Assembly (NCBI GenBank): GCA_027858215.1
Contig: JAQIDD010000268.1
Span: 1 to 25,589, forward strand
Source: Candidatus Delongbacteria bacterium
GTDB lineage: Bacteria; Bacteroidota; Bacteroidia; Bacteroidales; ML635J-15
Length of the DNA: 25,589 bases
Direction of reading: 5' to 3'
Shown here: one piece after another, positions 1-8,616 of the stretch
Layout: each line of letters begins with the position of its first letter
How positions within the stretch are numbered: the stretch's first letter is position 1
Made by a program: the position numbers and the translations under genes
The notes under the pieces: generated by a model
Databases searched by the model: none
What the model was told of the DNA's origin: nothing
The model's input: only the letters and a program-made list of their open reading frames with translations

Positions 1-87
1 TCAGGATATTTATCTTTGGAACAATACAGAAAGGAACAAATCTGGCAAGAGAATAGTAAATATGGACAAGTCCCTAAAGTTACGTAA
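1..87 (+). CDS. Possible 3' end of an upstream gene (partial, uncertain)
   Basis: Frame 1 is open from the left edge to a TAA at 85-87 and would encode the last 28 residues of a protein, ending ..YGQVPKVT. The other two forward frames are also open for part of this stretch (to 56 and to 109), so the frame choice is a guess based on the protein-like composition. No family is recognisable. An exact match to the Bacteroidota -7 consensus TAnnTTTG (TATCTTTG) lies at 11-18 on the + strand. The same bases could therefore instead be promoter and leader for the adhesin that follows. The A-rich stretch 88-156 holds no further feature that I can name. Confidence 0.25.
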   Translation, partial: SGYLSLEQYRKEQIWQENSKYGQVPKVT

Positions 88-189
88 TAAAAAAAAACAG
101 CTAATGTAAATAGTTTCAACACCATAATATTAAAAAAAAACCTGAAACACTACACCATAAAACCCCTTAAATCTATATTCATCATCATT

Positions 190-3100
190 GTGTTCTCTAT
201 TATGCCACAACTTATTTCCGCTCAATGTGGTGGTGGCGGTACAAACCAGGGAAGTTTGACAATGCTTCCTACATTTCAAACTATCAGTGTGAATAGTGGA
301 GACCGTTATACGTTTGAAGCTTTCTCCTACATTACTTATATTTTCTCATTTTGTCAGGGAGGTGGAAACAATACGATTGACACCCAATTAGAAATCTGTG
401 ATGAATTTGGTACCACTGTATATTCATATAATGATGATCAATGCGGACTTGGTTCTGAAATCACATGGAATCCTACTTCTTCCGGGACATACAGTATTGT
501 AATTCATCAATATTATTGCAATGATGGAGGTACTTCAGCAGGCACCATGGCCTACAGGGTAGTAACTCCCCCTTCGGAGGCTGACTGCCTGGGGGGCCTC
601 CCATTATGTAATACCAGCAACTCTCATCCTATTTCAGCATCTGGAGAAGGCAATTATGTTGATCTGTATGATTTTTACACCAATGATGGCATGGCGCATA
701 GTACATGGAATTGTCCAAACTGCCTCGTATCAGGTGAAGACAATGATATGTGGTACACATTCACTGTGCAATCAGGGGGATCATTGGAATTTACAATCAC
801 TCCTAATAATCCCGGGGACGACTATGATTGGGCTCTTTTTGACCTTACTTCTACTGATTGTTCCGATTTAATTAATTATTCTTCTTATCCTCCGGTGCGT
901 TGTAATTATTGTGGGACCACTGGAAACACTGGCATGACGTCAGGTAGCAACACATGTGAAGGACCCAACGCCTGCAATCAATTCAACAGCAGTATGGGAG
1001 TATCAGCAGGAGAAACCTATGCCATTATTGTAAATAACTATTCAGCATCAATAAATGGTTATAATATTAATTTTGGAGGAAGTACTGCATCAATCGTGGA
1101 TAATACAGGTCCTTATATGGAAGGATTGGTATATAACCCTGAATGCGGGTCAGCCACCTTGACAGTGCAATTCAGTGAACGCCTGTGGTGTACCAGCGTA
1201 CAGCCTAATGATTTCCTGTTAACCGGCCCGGAAGGAGAATATGATGTGGGGGATGTTTGGTCAGAAATATGCATGGCCGGCCTGGGATCCACTTACGGCG
1301 ATACTTATTATGATGATGTGTGGACATTAGACCTGAATGATTACCTTGAACATGACGGAAATTATACCCTTACTGTTTTGGGAGGTGGGGTTGATGACAT
1401 TTGTTCAAATTATTCACCTCAAAATTCAATAAATTTTTCCATTGCCGGGGTTGAGGCCGATACACTATACGGACACAGCTCTTGTTATGGCACTGACGAT
1501 GGCTGGGCCGAAGTAACAAACATCACTGGATCTGTGTCTCCTTATTCTATTACATGGACTGGGCCAGGTGGGTTTACTTCCACAAATGCAAGTATTTCAG
1601 GACTTGAACCAGGGGCTTACTCTGTTACGATTGATGATGCCAATGGAAGATGCGAATTTGTTGAAACCATAATTCTTTACGAGCCTGATCAGATTACGTT
1701 TAACACATCAACAACCAATCCCGGATGTAATAATAACGATGGAGTAATCACTGCCAATGGCATAAGCGGGATGTTCCCTCCTTATGATATTGCCTGTACA
1801 GGACAATCAACTGCATATAATACAGCCAGTCATACTTTTGGTGGTTTACCTGATGGTAATTACACCATTACAGTCACTGATGATCGCGGATGTTCGAACA
1901 CAAACACCGTAACACTTACCGCCCCCCCTATTGCTGATGCTACATTTACGTACAATGGAAATCAGTGCCTGGATAATCAGTCATTTGATTTTACTCACAC
2001 CGGAGCATCTGTAGTGGGCGAAACTTACAACTGGTCATTCAGTGGTGGTACACCAGCCTCATCAACCGCTGAAAATCCAACGGGAGTAACGTTTGGTTCT
2101 TCCGGAGCACATAACGTATCACTTACTGTAACCGCAGGGTCATGTATTGATTCATATAACCTGAATGTCAATGTTTACCTGCTTCCAGATCCCAATGTCA
2201 CAACAACGGATGATAACTGTGGCGTATGTGATGGTACTGCATCAGCAACAACAGGACTCAGCTCTTATAACTGGTCTTCGGGAGGATCAACGGATACTGA
2301 AACAGGCCTCTGTCCCGGGAATTATTCAGTGACAGTAACCAATGCTAATGGCTGTTCAAATACCGAAGCCTTTACAATTAACAGCGTCGGAACACTGCCC
2401 ACAGCTAATGTTGTTACAACAGATCCAACATGTTTTGGCGATTGTGACGGGACAGCCACTGTTAATGCTTCAGGGCCACCTACATTTACCTACCAGTATT
2501 CTGCAGGATCAACACCAAACAATCAAACAACAGGTGGCTTGTGTGACGGGAATTATACTGTTACCGTTGGAGATGGTGCCAATCCTGCATGTTATGTGGT
2601 AGAAAACTTTAGCATTAATGATCCCGTGGGAATGACATTAACCATGAGTGGTACAGATGCCAACTGCGGCTTGTCAAATGGATCTGCTTCTGTTACCGTT
2701 GGAGGAACATATACCCTGCCGTTGAATTATAACTGGTCAAATGGAGGAACCAACGGAACCATTAATGGTATTCCTGCAGGAAATTATACAGTCACCGTAA
2801 GCGATGGAAACGGATGTACTGCATCCAACAACATTGTTATCAATGATACAGGCGTTCCGTTTACTACCTCTGTCACTGTAAACCAAAATGCACAATGTAA
2901 CGGGGCCTGTGACGGTTCTGCTACAGCAAGTGCTGCCGGTAGTCCCGGCCCTTATTCTTACAACTGGAGCAGTGGTACAAATCCAACAAATGCTACTGTC
3001 ACCGATCTTTGCGCAGGTACACACTCCGTAACCATATCTGAAGGCGCCTGTAGCGTTGTTGAAACCGTAAGCATTACCGAACCAACAGCCATTACAGGCA

Positions 3101-6100
3101 CTGTCACTTCAAGTGATGCCCACTGCGGCCAATCCGATGGTGATATTACTGTCAGTGCTTCAGGCGGAACAGTATCAGGGGATTATGACTATGAATGGGA
3201 CTGTGTTCCCGCTCAGTTTACTGCAACAGCATCAAGTCTGCCGGCAGGTACGTATCACGTTACAGTAACAGACGACAACAACTGTACTGTTGAATTTACC
3301 GGTAGTATCCCAGATGTTGGCGGCGTGTCCCTCAACGAAACACATTCTGCAACGCTTTGCTCATATTCATCCGACGGAACTGCAACCATCAATGTGCTTG
3401 CCGGGGATCCCGATTTTACATATGACTGGTCACACGGCGTAAGCAACACAACATCCGCAACAAGCCATACTTTAAACAACCTCGCTCCCGGACCATATAC
3501 AGTTACTGTCACCGATACATGGGGATGTTCCGCTGTAACTAATTTTACCATCAATGCAGCACCTGTGCTTGACGCTACCATTTCAAGCTCTACAGATGCT
3601 TCTTGTAATGGAGGTTGTGACGGCACAGCAAGTGTCACTGCTTCAGGGGGAACAGGGGCATATACCTATGATTGGGGAGTGGGTAATGGCAGTGCTCCGG
3701 CACAACCCGACAACTTTGATATGTGTTCAGGAAATTATACCGTTACTGTTACAGATGCCAACAATTGCACTGCTACTGCTTCCGCCTCTATTGGGGAACC
3801 CACCGCCTTGAGCCTGGCCATGAACAGCACAGATACACATTGTGCACAACCCAATGGTTCTGCCATGGTACTACCATCTGGAGGAACTTTGCCTTATACA
3901 TATGTATGGTCTGACGGAACTACAAGCCAATCCAATATTCATCTGGCTCCGGGGCACTATTGTGTAACAGTTACTGATGATAATGGTTGCCAGGATTCAC
4001 TCTGTGTGGATATTCTCAATGAGCCTGATCCAACCGTATCCATTTCCAACACAACTGACATTACTTGTTACGGAGATAATGATGGAACTGCCACTGTTTC
4101 AATAGGCGGAGGAAGCCCCCCTTTTGATATTGAATGGGGAACTACTCCTGTGCAGAATACAGCAACGGCAACTAATTTAAGCCCCGGCACACATTATGTA
4201 ACAGTAGCTGATATGTATGGCTGTTCTTATCAGGCCAGTGCTACCATCAATGAACCCTCCGAACTTTCTGTTACGACAAATGCACCCATTATTAATTGTT
4301 TTGGAGATTGTGATGGATCTGCATTGGCGAATCCTTCGGGAGGCACATCCCCTTATACTTACCTCTGGAGTGATTTTCAGAACACCCAAATGGCTAGCAG
4401 CTTATGCGCAGGAGTTTATACCGTTACTGTAACTGACGATAACGGATGCACAGTTGAAGATGATGTAACCCTTGATCAAAATTCTGAAATTATAGTAACT
4501 GCAGATATTACAGCATCCGATTGCGGACAATCCAATGGTGAAATTGATCTTACTGTATCAGGGGGATCGTATCCTTACGACTTTGACTGGGCTTACGGGC
4601 CACATACTGAAGATTTACCGGGTATTCCTGCAGGTACTTATGAAGTTACCATTACCGATAACAAAGGCTGTCAGGCCATTGAGGTATTTGCGGTCAATGA
4701 TATCTCCGGGCCAACCGTCAACATAAGTTCATCATCAGATGCTTTATGCTCTGGTTCATGTAACGGGCAAGCTACTGCAACCGTTACGGGAGGAACAGGA
4801 CCCTTTGATTATGAGTGGAATACCACGCCTGTACAAACAAATCCATCCGCAACCAACCTTTGTGCAGGATCATATTCGGTTGAAGTTACCGATATGACAA
4901 CAGGATGTGTAGCTACCTCAAGCGTAACCATCAATGAACCTCTCCAGTTGGATGTACACGGTGTTAAAGTAGATCCCTCATGCTACAATGCTTGTGACGG
5001 GGAAATTCAATTGACAACCTATGACGGAACGCCTCCCTATACTTACACGTGGACAGGGCCGGGCACATTGCCCACAACTGAAGATCTGACAGGCCTTTGT
5101 GCTGGTTCTTATACCGTTGTAATCGAAGATGCCAATGGATGTATGGTGACAAGAAACTACATCCTTATCGAACCAGATTTTGTCAACGTTACCACTGCAG
5201 TTGTCATGACAAATTGCAATGGTTCATGTGACGGAGAAGCAACAGCAAACGCCGTTGGAGGCACCGGTTCTTATACCTACGAATGGAGCGATGGCAACAA
5301 TCAAACATCACAAACTGCCGTGAATCTGTGTCCCGGCACTTATGGTGTGACTGTAACCGATGGCAATGGATGTACCGGAAATGGGATTGCCAATGTGCCG
5401 GATCCTTCTGCATTGCAATTTGCCAGTACTTCAACAACTGATGCCAGTTGTAATGGCCTTGCCGATGGTTCAGCAAGTGTTTCCATTCTTGGTGGTAGTC
5501 CGCCATATACTTACAGTTGGTCGTCAGGATCCACTAACAGCACAGCAAACAACCTTCCGGAGGGAACACATTGCGTAACCGTTTTGGATGATAATAGCTG
5601 TATGATAGAAACATGTATGGATATTGACGAACCTGCCCCCATCAATATAGTTATGGATGCAACAAATGAATCCTGTAACGGATATTGTGATGGTGAAATC
5701 ACAGCTAATGTGACAGGTGGAACTCCTGGATATTCTTATACATGGTCAAACACAGCCACATCTCAAACAAATGATAACCTTTGTGTTGGCTTATACTTGC
5801 TCACGGTTACTGATAATAATGGTTGTGAGCAAAATGCCAGTGCCAGCATTAACGGACCGGTTATCCTCGATATAGTCGTTCAGGATACTGTAATGCCGCA
5901 CTGTGGAAACAACGATGGTTCGATTACCATTGGTGTGATTGGAGGAACAGCACCTTATACGTATGCATGGCAAAACTATCCCTCAGAAACAACGTCCTCC
6001 CTGAGCAACATACCTAACGGAAATTACACCGTGTCCGTTACCGATGATAATGGTTGTTCAACATCACACACCATTGACTTAAATGATATATCTGCACCAG

Positions 6101-8508
6101 TCATTGACAATATTGTCATTACCAATGTAGATTGTTTTGGAAATGCTACAGGTGAAGCAGAAGTATTTTTCACAAGCTCAACACCTTTTAACACCATCAG
6201 TTGGAATGATCCTGCGAGTCAAAGCAGCGCTCATGCTGTTAACCTCGAAGCCGGACAATATACGGTACAAATCGTTGATGACAATGGTTGTTCTACCAGT
6301 GAAACCATTACCATTACCGAGCCATCTGTTTTACAAGGCCGTGTTGACAGTTATACTGATGCCACCTGCAACGGATTTTGCAACGGAACAGCTCAGGCAT
6401 TGTTCATTGGTGGGACACCACCTGTTACATACAGTTGGACAGGAGGATTAAGCGGACAAAATGTAAGCGGTCTGTGTGCAGGTACCTACTATTTAACGAC
6501 TACTGATGCCAACGGATGTACATCAGAAGACCAGGTTACCATTTCAGAACCAACTCCAATGACATTGACTGAAAACATTACATCCGTATTATGCCCGGGT
6601 GGAAATAATGGATCAATATCAGTTTCTGTCAGCGGGGGATCAGGAAACTATGATTATGAATGGTTTGGCACATCAGGGAATGATCCCACTGTCAGTGGGC
6701 TTACTTCAGCAAATTATACGGTTGTGGTTTACAATGCAAACGATTACGCTTGCTTTGTTACTGAAAACTATTTTGTTCCTGAACCCGATCCCATTGATGC
6801 TACATTTGGAAGTGTAAACGCCACTTGTAATCAGGATAACGGAACCGCATACGTAGAGTCCATTTCCGGCGGGACGCCAGGATACAGTTACTCATGGACG
6901 CCTGGAAACATTATAGGAACAGATTCTGCAACTAACCTTGCTCCCGGCAGTTACGTATGTCAGGTTACGGATGCTTATGGATGCCAGGCAAGTTTTGATG
7001 TGGATGTAGATGAAACATTAGCACCTCAACTTGACAACACTATTGTACAACCTGTTACTTGTTTTGGATACAATGATGGATACGGAGAAGTTGTAGTTTC
7101 AGGAGGAACACCACCTTACAGTTACCAATGGAATCCCAACGTTACTGATCAGGCAAGCAGCAACACACTGGAAGCCGGTCTTTATACAGTTACGGTAACC
7201 GACGTCAATGGATGTGAAGTGTATGCCACTCTGCCCATTAGCAGTCCTGATGAACTTATCGCTATGCCAACAGGAACAGATACCATTTGCATTGGACAAA
7301 CAACCAATATTAACGTTACTGCTTCAGGCGGAACTCCCCCATATACTTACGATTGGGAATTGCTTGGAAATGGCGCTGCACATAATGTTTCCCCTGAAGT
7401 GACTACAAACTATGTAGTTACCACCATCGACAATGCAGGGTGCTCCTCAGAAGTTGAAGCTGTTGAAATAACAGTCAGGCCACCTCTGGATCTAGTTGTG
7501 ACATCGCCGGGAGCAGTTTGTCTCGGGCAAACAGCCGTGTTACTGGCTACAGCCAAAGGTGGTAACGGAGACTATACATACAACTGGGGACATGGCATTG
7601 TTACCAACAATCCCCAATTGGCATTCAGCCCGGAAACACAAACCTATTTTGAGGTTATTCTTACGGATGGATGCGGAACACCGGCTGACACGGCTGAAAT
7701 TACGCTTAATGTTTCGCCTCAACCTGAAATTGATATCATTCGTACTCCATCGAAAGGATGTGCTCCGTTGAGCGTAAATTTCGATAACAATACAAGCAAT
7801 TATACCTATGCATATCACTGGGATTTCGATGATGAAGATTCCGGAGACAACAATACATCCACACTAAAAAGACCTGTCCATTATTTTGAAGAGCCCGGGT
7901 ACTACGATGTATCTGTTGTAGTTACAACAGACCAGGGATGTACTGACTCAACCACTGTGAATGTTAGAATCAAAGAAAATCCGACTGCCGATTTTACAGC
8001 ACAACCATGGACAACAAGTGCTTTCACCTCGTCAATACATTTTAATGATCAGTCAATTGAGGCTACTCGTTGGAAATGGCTGTTTGGAGATAATGGAACC
8101 AGTACAGAACAGAATCCTGATTACGTCTTTGAAAATTATGGTGACATTCCCGTAACATTAATTGCATACAACAATATAGGTTGTACTGATACCATTACCC
8201 AAAAAGTGCACATCATTGAAGAACATCGTTTTTATGTACCAACGGCCATTAACCTGTACTCACAGGAGAACAATGCATTTGGACCTGTTGGCAAAGGGAT
8301 TGACTATGATTCTTATAAAATGACCGTATTCAACCGCTGGGGAGAACCTCTCTTTACTACAACAGATTTTAACGAGAAATGGCTGGGAAGAACCGAAAAC
8401 AATAAAGGCGATTACGTCCAGAATGGTACTTATACCTGGGTCATTACATTAAAAGATAAATTTGGCAAAGAACATTTGTATTCAGGTGCAGTAACCGTAT
8501 TTAATTAA
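190..8508 (+). CDS. Giant SprB-repeat surface adhesin with T9SS type B sorting domain
   Basis: This is a secreted, cell-surface adhesin-like protein of about 2,772 residues counted from GTG 190. Domains in order: a PPC-like beta domain (about 38-120); a second domain typical of Bacteroidota surface proteins (about 130-300); an SbsA-like Ig domain (about 307-420); two SprB repeats; a PKD-like domain (about 580-665); about 22 more SprB repeats (to about 2355; period 76-80 residues, core GGTPPYTYxWS..AGTYTVTVTDxNGC); two Ig-like domains; two PKD domains (about 2512-2678); and a gliding-motility-type CTD (about 2680-2772, with MTVFNRWGEPLF and NGTYTWVITL). Such CTDs direct export by the type IX system. 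From GTG 190 only 11 residues precede the expected cleavage at SA-Q, too short for a signal peptide. The frame is open upstream and MKPLKS-like coding starts at an ATA at 157, so translation probably begins there or at CTG 142. No porP/sprF gene follows; mutA does. Ligand unknown. Confidence 0.93.
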   Translation: MFSIMPQLISAQCGGGGTNQGSLTMLPTFQTISVNSGDRYTFEAFSYITYIFSFCQGGGNNTIDTQLEICDEFGTTVYSYNDDQCGLGSEITWNPTSSGTYSIVIHQYYCNDGGTSAGTMAYRVVTPPSEADCLGGLPLCNTSNSHPISASGEGNYVDLYDFYTNDGMAHSTWNCPNCLVSGEDNDMWYTFTVQSGGSLEFTITPNNPGDDYDWALFDLTSTDCSDLINYSSYPPVRCNYCGTTGNTGMTSGSNTCEGPNACNQFNSSMGVSAGETYAIIVNNYSASINGYNINFGGSTASIVDNTGPYMEGLVYNPECGSATLTVQFSERLWCTSVQPNDFLLTGPEGEYDVGDVWSEICMAGLGSTYGDTYYDDVWTLDLNDYLEHDGNYTLTVLGGGVDDICSNYSPQNSINFSIAGVEADTLYGHSSCYGTDDGWAEVTNITGSVSPYSITWTGPGGFTSTNASISGLEPGAYSVTIDDANGRCEFVETIILYEPDQITFNTSTTNPGCNNNDGVITANGISGMFPPYDIACTGQSTAYNTASHTFGGLPDGNYTITVTDDRGCSNTNTVTLTAPPIADATFTYNGNQCLDNQSFDFTHTGASVVGETYNWSFSGGTPASSTAENPTGVTFGSSGAHNVSLTVTAGSCIDSYNLNVNVYLLPDPNVTTTDDNCGVCDGTASATTGLSSYNWSSGGSTDTETGLCPGNYSVTVTNANGCSNTEAFTINSVGTLPTANVVTTDPTCFGDCDGTATVNASGPPTFTYQYSAGSTPNNQTTGGLCDGNYTVTVGDGANPACYVVENFSINDPVGMTLTMSGTDANCGLSNGSASVTVGGTYTLPLNYNWSNGGTNGTINGIPAGNYTVTVSDGNGCTASNNIVINDTGVPFTTSVTVNQNAQCNGACDGSATASAAGSPGPYSYNWSSGTNPTNATVTDLCAGTHSVTISEGACSVVETVSITEPTAITGTVTSSDAHCGQSDGDITVSASGGTVSGDYDYEWDCVPAQFTATASSLPAGTYHVTVTDDNNCTVEFTGSIPDVGGVSLNETHSATLCSYSSDGTATINVLAGDPDFTYDWSHGVSNTTSATSHTLNNLAPGPYTVTVTDTWGCSAVTNFTINAAPVLDATISSSTDASCNGGCDGTASVTASGGTGAYTYDWGVGNGSAPAQPDNFDMCSGNYTVTVTDANNCTATASASIGEPTALSLAMNSTDTHCAQPNGSAMVLPSGGTLPYTYVWSDGTTSQSNIHLAPGHYCVTVTDDNGCQDSLCVDILNEPDPTVSISNTTDITCYGDNDGTATVSIGGGSPPFDIEWGTTPVQNTATATNLSPGTHYVTVADMYGCSYQASATINEPSELSVTTNAPIINCFGDCDGSALANPSGGTSPYTYLWSDFQNTQMASSLCAGVYTVTVTDDNGCTVEDDVTLDQNSEIIVTADITASDCGQSNGEIDLTVSGGSYPYDFDWAYGPHTEDLPGIPAGTYEVTITDNKGCQAIEVFAVNDISGPTVNISSSSDALCSGSCNGQATATVTGGTGPFDYEWNTTPVQTNPSATNLCAGSYSVEVTDMTTGCVATSSVTINEPLQLDVHGVKVDPSCYNACDGEIQLTTYDGTPPYTYTWTGPGTLPTTEDLTGLCAGSYTVVIEDANGCMVTRNYILIEPDFVNVTTAVVMTNCNGSCDGEATANAVGGTGSYTYEWSDGNNQTSQTAVNLCPGTYGVTVTDGNGCTGNGIANVPDPSALQFASTSTTDASCNGLADGSASVSILGGSPPYTYSWSSGSTNSTANNLPEGTHCVTVLDDNSCMIETCMDIDEPAPINIVMDATNESCNGYCDGEITANVTGGTPGYSYTWSNTATSQTNDNLCVGLYLLTVTDNNGCEQNASASINGPVILDIVVQDTVMPHCGNNDGSITIGVIGGTAPYTYAWQNYPSETTSSLSNIPNGNYTVSVTDDNGCSTSHTIDLNDISAPVIDNIVITNVDCFGNATGEAEVFFTSSTPFNTISWNDPASQSSAHAVNLEAGQYTVQIVDDNGCSTSETITITEPSVLQGRVDSYTDATCNGFCNGTAQALFIGGTPPVTYSWTGGLSGQNVSGLCAGTYYLTTTDANGCTSEDQVTISEPTPMTLTENITSVLCPGGNNGSISVSVSGGSGNYDYEWFGTSGNDPTVSGLTSANYTVVVYNANDYACFVTENYFVPEPDPIDATFGSVNATCNQDNGTAYVESISGGTPGYSYSWTPGNIIGTDSATNLAPGSYVCQVTDAYGCQASFDVDVDETLAPQLDNTIVQPVTCFGYNDGYGEVVVSGGTPPYSYQWNPNVTDQASSNTLEAGLYTVTVTDVNGCEVYATLPISSPDELIAMPTGTDTICIGQTTNINVTASGGTPPYTYDWELLGNGAAHNVSPEVTTNYVVTTIDNAGCSSEVEAVEITVRPPLDLVVTSPGAVCLGQTAVLLATAKGGNGDYTYNWGHGIVTNNPQLAFSPETQTYFEVILTDGCGTPADTAEITLNVSPQPEIDIIRTPSKGCAPLSVNFDNNTSNYTYAYHWDFDDEDSGDNNTSTLKRPVHYFEEPGYYDVSVVVTTDQGCTDSTTVNVRIKENPTADFTAQPWTTSAFTSSIHFNDQSIEATRWKWLFGDNGTSTEQNPDYVFENYGDIPVTLIAYNNIGCTDTITQKVHIIEEHRFYVPTAINLYSQENNAFGPVGKGIDYDSYKMTVFNRWGEPLFTTTDFNEKWLGRTENNKGDYVQNGTYTWVITLKDKFGKEHLYSGAVTVFN

Positions 8509-8518
8509 TATAATCTAC

Positions 8519-8539
8519 TTAGAAAAAAACATTTTCTAA
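8519..8539 (+). terminator. AT-rich hairpin after the adhesin gene
   Basis: TTAGAAAA at 8519-8526 pairs perfectly with TTTTCTAA at 8532-8539 around a 5-base loop, 10 bases after the adhesin stop codon. The stem is weak (one G-C pair) and has no following T-tract, so terminator function is only inferred from position between two unrelated genes. Confidence 0.33.
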
Positions 8540-8560
8540 AAGGATTGACAGTTGTTCTGT

Positions 8561-8588
8561 TTTGATTCTTAAAAAACATGTATTTTCG
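8561..8588 (+). promoter_or_regulatory. Candidate Bacteroidota promoter for mutA
   Basis: TATTTTCG at 8581-8588 matches the Bacteroidota -7 consensus TAnnTTTG at all but one base, and is followed by CA as is common in this phylum. TTTG at 8561-8564 could serve as the -33 element, with a 16-base gap, slightly shorter than usual. The box lies 28 bases before the mutA ATG and after the putative adhesin terminator. Confidence 0.45.
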
Positions 8589-8616
8589 CAGCAGATAAAT
8601 AAATAAGAATTATATT

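Noticed and set aside
1475..7250. Tandem repeats as a CRISPR array or satellite DNA
   Set aside because: The periodicity (about 230 bp) lies in protein sequence within one open frame; DNA copies are diverged and there are no short identical direct repeats with spacers.
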